From assembly GCF_021729085.1 (NCBI RefSeq), contig NZ_JAJSAR010000001.1, positions 124,001 to 188,000 of the forward strand: DNA of 64,000 nucleotides, written 5' to 3'. Positions 1-9,126 of the stretch are shown piece after piece. The stretch comes from Pseudohongiella sp. O18 (lineage in GTDB: Bacteria; Pseudomonadota; Gammaproteobacteria; Pseudomonadales; Pseudohongiellaceae). The position numbers and the translations under genes are program-made. The notes below the pieces were generated by a model, which was given only the letters and a program-made list of their open reading frames with translations, searched no databases and was not told where the DNA came from. Numbering within the stretch: the stretch's first letter is position 1; every line of letters begins with the position of its first letter.

Positions 1-1095
1 CAGCACACGCTGCCGTTCCAGCAATGACTGATTATGCGCATCCAGCTCGTCGGTCCAGACACCGATTTCACGCCAGTAGCGAACCGCACCCGCATGATAG
101 GGAACAACCCAGTCAAACACCTGCCGCTCCAGCTGCCAACCTATTGCACCTGGGTCAGCGTCCTTGAAATCATCGAAATTTTCATGAATCACTCGGGTCA
201 TCCAGTACACCATTTCTTCATCCTGGGTGGACTGGGCGATCAATGCGGGATAGGGATAGGTGCCTGCTTCCTGCGGTTGCTCGTCACTGATGCCGGGACC
301 ACGGGTTGCCATATGGCGCGTGAAGTATGGAGCTACCGAATGCATGCCCTGCCAGCATGCCTCATCATCATGAGGCGCAGGCAGCCAGGCAATACCTCTT
401 GGCGAAGCTTCCAGACGCCGGGTCGGGCCGGACACTGTTGTGCCAAAGGCAACATCGACATCGCCATTGATGACGCCCTCCCACATGGCCTCGTAGCCAG
501 GAAAGTCAACGCGTTCAACATCTTCCCAGGTCAAACCGCCGCAGGCCAGGTAGGCCTCCATGGAGATATTAAGCGCGGGCGCCGCCCTGACAAAGGGCAC
601 ACGACGCCCGCGCAACTCTGCGAAACTGGTAACGCCAGTATCAGCCGCCACTGCAACAGCCTGATTACTCAGGCCGTTGGAGGTCATCAATAACTGCAGC
701 GCCTGTGGGCCCCACTGGGGATCGGCGAATTGATAAACACCTTCCTGTGCAAAATAGGTCGCTACCCCGTTGGCAGAGAACTGGACGCGGTTGCTGACCA
801 GAGGCAGTAGTCGCGACACATCATTCTGACCGGGGATGACCCGCAGCGTAATGTTGTAGCGGTCACGCAACATCGCACCAATCGCGACCGACTGATTGTA
901 TCCGGTTGTTCCTAGATTGTAGGCTGTCCAGGCCAGCTGGCGTGGCAACTCCGGTGAGGCGGGCTGCTGAGCCGATACTGTCCCGGCAAATCCCAGCGTC
1001 AGTATGAATGGCGCCAGCAGTGTAATGATGCCGCGAGGCCCCTTTGCCCTGTTACAGCGATTACGCAGCATGGCGCTGCATGGTGTGCGGTGCAT
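1..1095 (-). CDS. TAXI-family TRAP transporter solute-binding protein, 3' end outside window
   Basis: Periplasmic ligand-capture subunit of a TRAP secondary uptake system of the TAXI subfamily. I translated 365 codons without a stop from an ATG at 1095 to the left edge, so the C-terminus is missing. A signal peptide with a hydrophobic core at about residues 22-40 ends at VSA-QQ (about 42). The mature protein opens with LGTTGYNQSVAIGAML near residue 61, then VIPGQND and a run ending FSANG, which is the usual TAXI N-terminal layout. A second ATG eight codons in is also possible. The membrane subunit expected with it (DctQM fusion) would lie left of the window. Natural ligands of this subfamily are often glutamate-like or unknown, so no substrate is assigned. 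A long open frame on the opposite strand is a shadow. Confidence 0.82.
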   Translation of the reverse strand, partial: MHRTPCSAMLRNRCNRAKGPRGIITLLAPFILTLGFAGTVSAQQPASPELPRQLAWTAYNLGTTGYNQSVAIGAMLRDRYNITLRVIPGQNDVSRLLPLVSNRVQFSANGVATYFAQEGVYQFADPQWGPQALQLLMTSNGLSNQAVAVAADTGVTSFAELRGRRVPFVRAAPALNISMEAYLACGGLTWEDVERVDFPGYEAMWEGVINGDVDVAFGTTVSGPTRRLEASPRGIAWLPAPHDDEACWQGMHSVAPYFTRHMATRGPGISDEQPQEAGTYPYPALIAQSTQDEEMVYWMTRVIHENFDDFKDADPGAIGWQLERQVFDWVVPYHAGAVRYWREIGVWTDELDAHNQSLLERQRVL

Positions 1096-1261
1096 CGCGA
1101 CTCCCCCTGATAGTTCTTTTAATTGTGCACAGCTCAAGCTTGTCATCGATGTCGATAACATCTAGTCAGAGGTTAGCAGGGACAACAGAGAAGTGAAAGA
1201 AATAGCGGAACGATCGGGCGCGGCGCAGGAGCAGGTGCAGGTGCAGGCAAACGTTAATTGT

Positions 1262-1299
1262 CATCGAAGCCAGGCCTCAGGCGAGACCCGGCTTCGATG
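1262..1299. terminator. 10-bp perfect inverted repeat, possible terminator
   Basis: Arms CATCGAAGCC (1262-1271) and GGCTTCGATG (1290-1299) are perfectly complementary around an 18-nt loop. It lies just past the stop of the small lipoprotein gene on the minus strand and ahead of the TAXI gene. No clear T-tract follows on either strand, so this may be a 3'-end hairpin rather than a strong intrinsic terminator. Confidence 0.4.
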
Positions 1300-1328
1300 T
1301 ATTAGTGGCAAGCTGGACGCTAGACCAA

Positions 1329-1703
1329 TCAGTTAGCGGCGCGACGACCAGTAACAGGGATCGGACCGAAGTCGGTATCAAACGAACCACTCATCATATC
1401 CCCGTCAACTGTGCCGGTGAAGGCCAGCGTCATGGAGGTACCCTGGGCGTCAATGTCGGTAGCAAATGACAGCGTGTCACCGGCGATCGCTACAGAGTGA
1501 ATCGGGGATGAACCCATATCCTGCGAGCTCATATTGCCAGTCAGATCTTCATTGATAGTCAGATCGGCGTTCATGGCACCAATGGGTGTATCGATGGTAA
1601 TTACCCACTCACCCACTGCCGGATGCGGGCCTGTACCAGCACAGGCTGCCAAAAAGAGTGCTACCAGCATACCCGCTACCAGCTTTCCTGTTTTATTGAT
1701 CAT
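1329..1703 (-). CDS. Small outer-envelope lipoprotein of unknown function
   Basis: A 124-residue predicted lipoprotein. The N-terminus MINKTGKLVAGMLVALFLAAC has a short basic region, a hydrophobic core and a lipobox (LAAC, cysteine at 21), so the mature protein should be lipid-anchored. The rest is acidic, glycine- and threonine-rich and looks like alternating beta strands (for example GDMMSGSFDTDFG), which could suggest a small beta-barrel or lipocalin-like fold; that is inference only. The ATG at 1703 is preceded by AAGGGGAAC. It is isolated between the TAXI gene and the alcohol dehydrogenase, with no overlap to either. I do not recognise a family. Confidence 0.7.
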   Translation of the reverse strand: MINKTGKLVAGMLVALFLAACAGTGPHPAVGEWVITIDTPIGAMNADLTINEDLTGNMSSQDMGSSPIHSVAIAGDTLSFATDIDAQGTSMTLAFTGTVDGDMMSGSFDTDFGPIPVTGRRAAN

Positions 1704-1885
1704 TATGAGTTCCCCTTCTTTTCAATAAGCATAAAATTAAGATAATTGCTGTACCACATCGCTAAATATGCGGCCCTACTTTGATCCCGAATGGCGCGGC
1801 CGTCAACGCCTAATTCGTTGGATTAGACGATTTCCGTGACAGATACCTGGCAGTTTCCGAAAACCGCCAATCGTTCACAATTTTT

Positions 1886-3067
1886 CTACCAGGCTAACTC
1901 CAGTATTTGCATGACCTCATCTGATGATTGGATGCTGCGTGGGTTGTTGCGCACGACCGGATGTCGCGCAGCAGACTCTGCGATCCGCGCCAGCTGCTCT
2001 CTGCCGACGCCCAGGTCCCGTAGGCTGGCTGGCAGATCCATGCCTCTAACCCAGTCCTGCAGCCAGTCTCCCAATGGTGTCTCGCCGGCACCCATCGCCT
2101 CAGCCATTTCACGTTGTTGAATGACTGTTTCCTGCGCATTCCATTTGAGCACCGCGGGCAACATGACACAGGACGTATACCCGTGCGGCACACCACATTG
2201 TGCGCCCAGAATATACCCAATGCCATGACTGGCGCCATGGCGCACTTTTCCAAGTGCGGCACCCGCCAGCCACACAGCCTGCTGTAAAACTGTCCGCAGC
2301 TCACCGTCCTGCGGTGATCGCAGGACATCAGGCAACGACTTTGAAAACAGTCTCATGGCGGCCAGGTACTGCCCCTGCAGGTACGGATAGGCATCCGCAG
2401 AGCAGTAACCCTCCACAGCATGATCCAGTGACCTGACAGCTGTAGACAGCCATAACCACATTGGGGTGTGCTGAGCCAGGTGCGGGTCGTAAATAATGGC
2501 ACGTGGACTCAATCCAGCACCGCGATATCCTTCTTTACTGGCTGTTACGGGATTCAGAATGCCAGCATTCTCGCTGAACTCGGCGCCAGACAGGGTACTG
2601 GGTACGGCGATCTGGCAAACAGCACTCCTGGACGATTTATCAGCCGAGGCTCCATAAAGATCTCCCGTACTGCCATCTCCGCGTCGAGCATAACGCAGCA
2701 GCTCATCTTCGTCCTGAATATCAGCGTTCAGGCAAAGCTGGATAAGCTTGCAGGCATCCATAATGGATCCGCCCCCGATCGACAGCAGCACATCAGCATC
2801 GTGCTGTCTGGCCATCTGCATGGCCTGCCAGACAGCCGGTCTGGGTGAGTGCGCCGGAATTCCATCATGACAGGCTACCAGCCGGTCACCTATGATGCTT
2901 CTCAGCTGTTGTTCCAGATTCAGATTGCGTTGCAGCGTTGCAGAAACAAACGCCATTACCCGATTCGCGGACTGCCCGCTGCGTTCCAGTTGCCCAAGCG
3001 TGACCGGCAATGATTCAGCCAGCGGCATGCCAAAGCTTACCTGTGCGAGGGTAGTCTGAATATACAT
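1886..3067 (-). CDS. Iron-containing (group III) alcohol dehydrogenase / maleylacetate-reductase-like
   Basis: NAD(P)-dependent oxidoreductase of the iron-containing alcohol dehydrogenase superfamily, 393 aa from the ATG at 3067. The open frame extends 34 codons further upstream, but that extension is cysteine-rich and unlike the family, so the internal ATG is preferred. Nucleotide binding is shown by LSIGGGSIMDACK. Metal ligands are visible as SLDHAVEGY and the pair of histidines in GASHGIGYILGAQCGVPHG, spaced as in the family. The N-terminal half reads more like maleylacetate reductase or a short-chain alcohol dehydrogenase than the butanol enzymes, so substrate is open. It is divergent from the molybdenum hydroxylase genes across a 185-bp AT-rich spacer (3068-3252), which fits an alcohol-to-aldehyde-to-acid sequence, though this is inference. 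Confidence 0.85.
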   Translation of the reverse strand: MYIQTTLAQVSFGMPLAESLPVTLGQLERSGQSANRVMAFVSATLQRNLNLEQQLRSIIGDRLVACHDGIPAHSPRPAVWQAMQMARQHDADVLLSIGGGSIMDACKLIQLCLNADIQDEDELLRYARRGDGSTGDLYGASADKSSRSAVCQIAVPSTLSGAEFSENAGILNPVTASKEGYRGAGLSPRAIIYDPHLAQHTPMWLWLSTAVRSLDHAVEGYCSADAYPYLQGQYLAAMRLFSKSLPDVLRSPQDGELRTVLQQAVWLAGAALGKVRHGASHGIGYILGAQCGVPHGYTSCVMLPAVLKWNAQETVIQQREMAEAMGAGETPLGDWLQDWVRGMDLPASLRDLGVGREQLARIAESAARHPVVRNNPRSIQSSDEVMQILELAW

Positions 3068-3252
3068 TCCGGCCTTCACGCAACTGCCCTCATGCATGCA
3101 CGGTTTGCGGCACCTGCAGCTCTGTCTGCCGCATAAAAATCTCCTGCAATCCCGCGAAAATTGAAGCAATTCATATTCTGCTATATTCTCTTATCTTCCC
3201 TGACACGAATACCTTTCTCAAGCACCCGAAACATTACTTGCCGAGGCCCTCA

Positions 3253-3771
3253 ATGATCGAGCTCACTATCAACGGACAGCAACACTCGCTGGACATCGAA
3301 CCGGAGATGCCCCTGCTCTGGGCGCTACGCAACGAGCTGGGACTGACCGGCACCAAATTCGGCTGTGGTATTGCCGCCTGCGGCGCATGCACAGTCCATG
3401 TGGACGGCCGCGCCGTGCGCAGCTGCGTAACACCCGTCAGCGCTGTGCAAAACACAAATGTTACCACCATCGAAGGACTGGCCCATAGTGCCACTAGTCA
3501 TAGTGCCGGACAGAGCTCCGTCAGCGCTGCGCGCACAGATGTGCAGAATGCCTGGATCGAGCATCAGATTCCGCAATGCGGATACTGTCAGTCTGGCATG
3601 ATCATGGCAGTCAGCGCTCTGCTTGACAGCCAGCCCGACGCCAATGAAGAGGCCATAAAAAACAGTCTTAGCAATGTATGCCGATGTGGCACTTACCCGC
3701 GCATCAGTCGAGCTGTGCGCGATCTGATCGCGGCAAGACAAACCAGCCGCAGCCAGGAGGAAACCGTATGA
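3253..3771 (+). CDS. [2Fe-2S] subunit of a molybdenum hydroxylase (IorA type)
   Basis: Small electron-transfer subunit of a xanthine-oxidase-family molybdoenzyme, 172 aa. An N-terminal plant-type ferredoxin cluster is shown by CGIAACGACTVHV with a further cysteine 12 residues on (RSC). The second [2Fe-2S] domain has CGYCQSGM and CRCGTYPRI. The start at 3253 is chosen over an ATG at 3238 because GAGG at 3243-3246 sits six bases before it and the protein then begins MIELTINGQ like its relatives. The stop overlaps the next gene as ATGA, so the two are translationally coupled. No FAD subunit is present, as in isoquinoline oxidoreductase and related two-gene aldehyde dehydrogenases. Confidence 0.9.
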   Translation: MIELTINGQQHSLDIEPEMPLLWALRNELGLTGTKFGCGIAACGACTVHVDGRAVRSCVTPVSAVQNTNVTTIEGLAHSATSHSAGQSSVSAARTDVQNAWIEHQIPQCGYCQSGMIMAVSALLDSQPDANEEAIKNSLSNVCRCGTYPRISRAVRDLIAARQTSRSQEETV

Positions 3772-6005
3772 AACTTAATCGTCGTCGTTTTCTGCTTGGC
3801 ACCGCCCTCGCCGGTGGCGCTCTGCTGGTAGGTTACGCTGCCAGCCGTCCAAGCCGCCAGAGTCTCGCGAATGAAAACCACGCCGCACAGGGCCAGACAT
3901 TTCTGACCACCTGGTTGCGAATAGACCCGGACAATCAGGTTACCGTCATCGTGCCCCACTCCGAAATGGGGCAGGGCGTACTTACATCGCTGCCTATGAT
4001 GGCTGCCGATGAACTTGATGCCGACTGGAACCTGGTCCGCGTTGAGCAGGCACCGGTAGATGACCTGTTTGCCAACGGCGTCCTGATCAAAGGCTTCGCC
4101 GCCTCAATGGGCTTCAGCGTGCCCGCTCTGCTTGATCGCGGTATGGACGCTCTGACATTGAAAGCCGCTGAAATCATGAACATGCAGATCACCGGTGGCA
4201 GCAGTTCAGTCCGCTTCACCGGAGAGATGGGTATGAGGACAGCCGGTGCGGCAGCCCGACAGATGCTGGTGAGGGCTGCTGCCGAGCAGTGGCAGGTACG
4301 CGAGGACGAGATTCAGGTCGCCAACAGCGTAATTTCGCATCCCGGATCAAACCGTACCGCGACCTTTGGAGAAATGGCGGCGCTGGCTGCCACTTATGAA
4401 CCACCTCGCAGTCCGGTACTCAAGCGCCCCGAGCAATTCACGTTGATGGGCCGGTCCCTTCCACGCGTCGATATTCCAGCCAAGGTAGATGGCACTGCCC
4501 AGTTCGGGATCGACGCCCGGCCAGAAGGCATGCTTTACGCCGCCGTTACCACAGCACCGGTATTCGGTGGCCAGCTGCAACGGGTGGAAAATATTGATGC
4601 CGTCATGCAACGCCGCGGTGTGGTCCGAGTGGTCGAACTGGAAGACGCCGTGGCTGTTGTCGCCGACAATTACTGGCGCGCCAGTGAGGCTTTGAAGCAG
4701 CTGGTCCCGCACTTCACCAGCACCGAACACGATCAGCGCTCCAGTGCCGACATCTTTGCAGAGTATGATGCCGCGCTTGAATCTGGTGAACGTAATGAAG
4801 ACGTTGCCGTCGGAGACGCGTCTGGGGCGCTGCAGAGCGCTGCCAGCGTTGTTGACGCCAGCTATCGCGTACCCTATCTGGCCCATGCCGCCATGGAACC
4901 AATGAATTGCACCGTTCATTTTGCGAACGGCCGCTGTGAGGTCTGGACCGGTACGCAGGACAATCTGGGCATTCGGGGTCAGGTCGCCAGCGCCGCCGGG
5001 CTGGATGAGACAGAGGTGACAGTGCACCCGTTTTACCTGGGTGGTGGCTTTGGTCGGCGTTTGCCAACATCAACCAACACCATTATTCAGGCAACACAGA
5101 TCGCCCGGCAGTTTGACGTGCCCGTGCAGACCCTCTGGAGCCGCGAGGAAGATACCCGCCACGACTATTACCGTCCAGCGGTTGCCAGTCGTTTCCGCGC
5201 CGGTTTCGATAACGACGGGAAGCTGATCGCGTGGGAAAATGCCTACATCGGCAAGAATGAACCCGCCGAGGCTGCTCATATTGCCTACCAGATTCCCAAC
5301 CAGAAAATCGATTATGTGGAAAGCCCGACGCACGTGCCATTTGGCGCCTGGCGAAGTGTGGCGCACTCCCAGCACACATTCTTCCTGGAATCGTTTACAG
5401 ACGAACTGGCCTGGCAGCAACAACGCGACCCTCTTCAGTTCCGTCTGGACTATCTCAGCGACAAACCCCGACACCAGCGGGTGCTTCGAGAGGCTGCGAG
5501 TCGGGCTGGCTGGAACACACCACCGCAGGCTGGCCGCGCGCGCGGCATCGCCCTGCAGGAAAGTTTTGGCAGCATTGTTGCCGAGGTTGCTGAAGTCAGC
5601 CTGACCGAGGCGGGTGAAGTGAAAGTTGAAAAAGTGGTCTGTGCCATTGACTGCGGACGAGTGGTGCACCCCGACAACGCTGCATCGCAGGTTGAAAGCG
5701 GGATCATCTATGGATTGACCGCAGCACTTTATGGCCAGATCACAATTGAGGAAGGCAAAGTCAAGGAAAGCAACTTCCATGACTACCCAATGTTACACCT
5801 GGCACAGTCGCCGGAAATTGAGGTCATAATTCTGGAAACGGAGGGTGCCCCGGTCGGCGGTCTTGGTGAGCCAGCCACCCCGCCAATTGCCGCTGCCGTC
5901 ACCAATGCACTGTACGCATTGACGGGTCAGCGGGTCAGGGAGTTGCCGTTGCGGCACTATCAGTTTTTGCCAACACCGGAAGAGCGTGGCGCGAATCGCG
6001 CCTGA
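3768..6005 (+). CDS. Molybdopterin-binding subunit of an aldehyde/isoquinoline oxidoreductase (IorB type), Tat-exported
   Basis: Large catalytic subunit, 745 aa, of the xanthine-dehydrogenase family. The start at 3768 overlaps the upstream stop. The N-terminus MKLNRRRFLLGTALAGGAL is a twin-arginine signal, so the folded complex should be periplasmic and would carry IorA with it. Molybdopterin contacts include MGQGVLTSLPMMAADEL and GGGFGRRL. The catalytic glutamate is E701 in VGGLGEPATPP. Relatives oxidise aldehydes or N-heterocycles and pass electrons to a c-type cytochrome; no cytochrome subunit is encoded beside it here. No XdhC-like maturation gene is seen in the window. It ends 55 bases before the convergent redox fusion gene. 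Confidence 0.9.
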   Translation: MKLNRRRFLLGTALAGGALLVGYAASRPSRQSLANENHAAQGQTFLTTWLRIDPDNQVTVIVPHSEMGQGVLTSLPMMAADELDADWNLVRVEQAPVDDLFANGVLIKGFAASMGFSVPALLDRGMDALTLKAAEIMNMQITGGSSSVRFTGEMGMRTAGAAARQMLVRAAAEQWQVREDEIQVANSVISHPGSNRTATFGEMAALAATYEPPRSPVLKRPEQFTLMGRSLPRVDIPAKVDGTAQFGIDARPEGMLYAAVTTAPVFGGQLQRVENIDAVMQRRGVVRVVELEDAVAVVADNYWRASEALKQLVPHFTSTEHDQRSSADIFAEYDAALESGERNEDVAVGDASGALQSAASVVDASYRVPYLAHAAMEPMNCTVHFANGRCEVWTGTQDNLGIRGQVASAAGLDETEVTVHPFYLGGGFGRRLPTSTNTIIQATQIARQFDVPVQTLWSREEDTRHDYYRPAVASRFRAGFDNDGKLIAWENAYIGKNEPAEAAHIAYQIPNQKIDYVESPTHVPFGAWRSVAHSQHTFFLESFTDELAWQQQRDPLQFRLDYLSDKPRHQRVLREAASRAGWNTPPQAGRARGIALQESFGSIVAEVAEVSLTEAGEVKVEKVVCAIDCGRVVHPDNAASQVESGIIYGLTAALYGQITIEEGKVKESNFHDYPMLHLAQSPEIEVIILETEGAPVGGLGEPATPPIAAAVTNALYALTGQRVRELPLRHYQFLPTPEERGANRA

Positions 6006-6019
6006 TCAGAAAAGATAGA

Positions 6020-6054
6020 AGGGTCGATGGTCGCGCATTGCGGCCACCGACCCT
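6020..6054. terminator. Hairpin between convergent genes
   Basis: AGGGTCG (6020-6026) and CGACCCT (6048-6054) form an outer stem, with further pairing inside (TGG/CCA, CGC/GCG). It fills most of the spacer between the two convergent stops at 6005 and 6061. There is no long T-run on either side, so it is called a probable shared 3' hairpin. Confidence 0.45.
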
Positions 6055-6060
6055 CTGGAG

Positions 6061-8028
6061 TCACTCAACCAGGGAGCGGTTCTGTGACATTCCAGTCTGA
6101 ACCATAAACTGACGGAACTGGTCAAAATCCAGCCCACCCGACTTGTCCTTGTCCAGGATGGTGAACGGCAGAACCATGGACTGACGGGCACCCTCGGGCA
6201 TTTCTGTCAGGGCAATCTGCCCATCCATGTTGGTGTCCATGTAACCCATGACTATGGAAGTCATGTAGTCATCCACATTGATCTCGAAATCATTTTCGCC
6301 GGGCTCGGCGTAGCGGAACGAAACGCCACCATAAAGCATCTCTTCCCAGGTCTGCTCACCAAAGGTGACATCCACGCTGGGATCAGGGTTGCTGAGATTT
6401 GCCGTGGAGTTATCGTAGGTCGTCCGGTGAATGATCTTGGTACCGGCTGGCGCTTCGATAGGATCTTTGAACTGGAAGTAACGCTGCCAGTTGAAATCGT
6501 AATCAGGCGACGATAGCACCACTTCCTCACGACCATCCGGATAACGGATCGCGAACTCGGACGCCCGGCCTCGATAGTGCGCATGCGGGAACAGGGCATA
6601 AATCACTGCATCACGCTGCAGCTCGAAGTAGGCTTCAGCCTGGTGCTCAGCCTCGCCTGCCGGAATCTCCAGCTCCAGGTTCAAAATCGAGTAGTGCTGA
6701 AGTACATGCTCCGGCGGTTCGTCCGCGAAATAAAGGCCGATACGGGTCTGGTCGCTGGTTGCACGGCCATAGGTTGTGTAATGCATCTGCGTAAAGAAGG
6801 AGCTGTTGGCAGGTACGTAAACACCCGTGTCTTCTGGGTAAATGTAGGTTTCATTACCCGGTACGAACGTCATTAACTGCGGCTGGAACAAAGACTCTCC
6901 ACTGTCAGAGTCAGCGCCCAGCGTGGAGCTGGCACCAAAGGTTGCAATCGCGTGATGTACAACCTGACGATCGCCGGGTGATATCTGCACCGCCTTCACC
7001 CAGACGTCTCTGTCCAGAGGGTTTTTAACCTCAAAGAACTGGTAATCCAGCACACCAGTTGCAGGGATATCAAAGGCAGGTAAATCAACAATCAGATCTG
7101 GCTCGCCAAGCTCCCATTCCGTTTCTGCTGCCGGAATCTGCGTCAAGGGGTCTGCCCCCTCGCCACGCGGTGAACCTGCATCTATCCAGCCGACCAGCTG
7201 TCGCTTCTCATCAACGCTCAGGCTCAGATCATGTTCAAACTCACCAATTTCCGGGTCTGCGTGCCATGGTGGCATGCGGCGCGTGAGTACCGTTTCCCGA
7301 ATCATCGGTGAAAAGCCCTGCACCATGGCATGGCTGGTCATTGCCCAGGGAGCTATGCCACCAGTGCGATGACAGTCCGCACATTTTTCTATCAGCATTG
7401 GCGCAATCGTGTCGCTGTAGCTTGCGGTAGCAGGCTGCGCTGCGTGCCGAGGCAATGGCACTGCATCCGTCATGGCCACCTCTCGGTAGTCTCCGGGCTG
7501 CTGCTCCAGCAACTGGGCCACAGAAGCCCTCAGTTCCGGATGCACAGAGCCATCGGCAGCCAGCGCAGGACCGCGATATTTGACTTCCCAGCGATTGGGA
7601 TCAATCACCAGCGTTTCGCCTACCAGATCAAGCTGATAAGTATGCGCAATCAGTCCGGCATCGTCTTTCAGGATTGGTAATTCAATATTCTGCTGCTCGG
7701 CATGCGCCAGCAGTGTTTCCCGGGCCGTGTCCGGGACGGGGTTGATCAGCGCAATCGGAACTCCGCGCTCCAGCCATGGCTGCGCCTGCAGAGTCCGGGC
7801 GACCTCTGCTGACTGCCCGGTATCGTGACTGTGTGCCGACAGGATGACGGCGCGGCGTTGACCGTAATAGTGGAGATTGAATGCCTTGCCATGTTGATCC
7901 ATCAAGGTGAAATCAGCAGCGCGCATCGCGTCCTGATCGCTCGATTGGGCCACCGCTGGGGTGACCGCCAGCGCCAGCATCATGCAGCTGGTCGTCAGCA
8001 GGGAATTCAGGGTGTCAGAAAACTTCAT
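6061..8028 (-). CDS. Redoxin / cytochrome c / copper monooxygenase / EF-hand fusion protein
   Basis: A 655-aa secreted multidomain protein. The start at 8028 has AGAGG upstream; an in-frame TTG-like extension is ignored. Order: signal peptide to about residue 27; a thioredoxin-like redoxin domain at about 35-180 that lacks the usual active-site cysteine (HSHDTG in its place); a c-type haem site CADCH at 216-220; then a copper type II ascorbate-dependent monooxygenase-like region with ligands matching the peptidylglycine monooxygenase pattern, namely HH 358-359, H416, HAH 482-484 and M564; finally two EF-hand loops, DTNMDGQIALTE (598-609) and DKDKSGGLDFDQ (626-637). The haem could feed electrons to the copper sites in place of ascorbate; this is inference. 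Family members are annotated variously as redoxin or monooxygenase. Substrate unknown. Confidence 0.85.
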   Translation of the reverse strand: MKFSDTLNSLLTTSCMMLALAVTPAVAQSSDQDAMRAADFTLMDQHGKAFNLHYYGQRRAVILSAHSHDTGQSAEVARTLQAQPWLERGVPIALINPVPDTARETLLAHAEQQNIELPILKDDAGLIAHTYQLDLVGETLVIDPNRWEVKYRGPALAADGSVHPELRASVAQLLEQQPGDYREVAMTDAVPLPRHAAQPATASYSDTIAPMLIEKCADCHRTGGIAPWAMTSHAMVQGFSPMIRETVLTRRMPPWHADPEIGEFEHDLSLSVDEKRQLVGWIDAGSPRGEGADPLTQIPAAETEWELGEPDLIVDLPAFDIPATGVLDYQFFEVKNPLDRDVWVKAVQISPGDRQVVHHAIATFGASSTLGADSDSGESLFQPQLMTFVPGNETYIYPEDTGVYVPANSSFFTQMHYTTYGRATSDQTRIGLYFADEPPEHVLQHYSILNLELEIPAGEAEHQAEAYFELQRDAVIYALFPHAHYRGRASEFAIRYPDGREEVVLSSPDYDFNWQRYFQFKDPIEAPAGTKIIHRTTYDNSTANLSNPDPSVDVTFGEQTWEEMLYGGVSFRYAEPGENDFEINVDDYMTSIVMGYMDTNMDGQIALTEMPEGARQSMVLPFTILDKDKSGGLDFDQFRQFMVQTGMSQNRSLVE

Positions 8029-8147
8029 GGGAAAACCTCTTACCCAGAACAACAAAAATGAATGGATTCATACACGTTGTACTAGAACAGAGACCGCCCA
8101 TAAACGTCAATCGGTCAAAAGTCACGCAAGGAAACGCGCGACGTTGT

Positions 8148-9059
8148 TCAGGTTTCCGCGGCAGGACGATAGTGACTGCGGATAAAATCACCCAGCATGG
8201 CAAATTCGTCGTGGCGTGTGCTGGCCTTACGCCAGACCAGGCCGATCTGACGATAACTGCCCGGCTCCAGCGGCTCTGTCGCAATCTGGGTATTCTTGAG
8301 CAGTGGACTATGGATGGCCATCTCCGGCAGATAGGTGACACCCAGATCCGCATCGACCATCTGTACCAGCGTCAAAAGACTGGTGGCGGTAATACTGCTG
8401 ACTTTGTCGGCGTTTTTGATGTTGCAGGCTGATAGCGCATGATCGCGCAGACAATGCCCGTCCTCCAGCAACAGCACACTGTCACTGGGCAGCAGGCTGA
8501 CATTGGCGTAGTCGGCGCTGACGAATCGGCTGCGCTTGTGGTGTGCCAGAAAGAAATGATCATCAAACAAGGGCATCTCCACCACATTGCGCAGCTCATA
8601 CGGCAATGCAACCAGCAGCAGATCCAGTTCACCCTCCATCAAGCGCTCGTAGACACGCTCGGTAAGGTCTTCTTTCAAATAGAGCCTCAGGTCGGGGTAG
8701 GCCTCGCGTAAAGCTGGCAACAGCGCAGGCAGCAGGAATGGAGCGATGGTCGGAATAACCCCCAGCTTCAGCTGACCGGTCAGTGGAGCCTGATTTCCCC
8801 TGGCCATTTCCACCAGGTCTTCCAGATCCCTCAATACCACACGTGCCTGCCTGGCGATATCGCGCCCGAGACTGGTGATGGTCACATTCTTGTTAGTGCG
8901 ATCGACCAACTGAATATTGAGCATGTTCTCCAGTTCTTTGATCGCCACACTGAACGCAGGCTGCGACACAAAACAGGACTCTGCTGCTTTTCCGAAGTGT
9001 TCATGATGCTCCAGTGCAACGAAATAGCGCAGCTGTTTAGTGGTCGGCAAATGACTCAT
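8148..9059 (-). CDS. oxyR: Hydrogen-peroxide-sensing LysR regulator OxyR
   Basis: Transcription factor of 303 aa that senses peroxide through a disulphide switch. The N-terminal winged helix has the LysR form (FGKAAESCFVSQPAFSVAIKEL). The sensing cysteines C203 and C212, nine residues apart in DGHCLRDHALSAC, match C199/C208 of the E. coli protein. The ATG at 9059 follows GGGGAG. The gene is divergent from an RNA-like transcription unit and a small secreted protein. The targets usual for it (katG, ahpC) are not in the window, although redoxin-like genes sit on both sides. The peroxide-sensing assignment is strong because the cysteine pair and the surrounding sequence are both conserved. Confidence 0.93.
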   Translation of the reverse strand: MSHLPTTKQLRYFVALEHHEHFGKAAESCFVSQPAFSVAIKELENMLNIQLVDRTNKNVTITSLGRDIARQARVVLRDLEDLVEMARGNQAPLTGQLKLGVIPTIAPFLLPALLPALREAYPDLRLYLKEDLTERVYERLMEGELDLLLVALPYELRNVVEMPLFDDHFFLAHHKRSRFVSADYANVSLLPSDSVLLLEDGHCLRDHALSACNIKNADKVSSITATSLLTLVQMVDADLGVTYLPEMAIHSPLLKNTQIATEPLEPGSYRQIGLVWRKASTRHDEFAMLGDFIRSHYRPAAET

Positions 9060-9126
9060 AGTCTCCCCGTTAACGATACATTTACCATATCAGTTTAATA
9101 TATTTAATTCATTTTATCTATTCACT

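Noticed and set aside
34-693. A 219-codon open frame on the plus strand
   Set aside because: It is antisense to the TAXI binding protein, whose translation gives a signal peptide and family motifs; the plus-strand protein looks random.
1225-1247. Hexanucleotide repeat (GCAGGT-like, under four copies)
   Set aside because: Too short and imperfect to suggest a functional repeat; G+C-rich microsatellite-like drift is enough.
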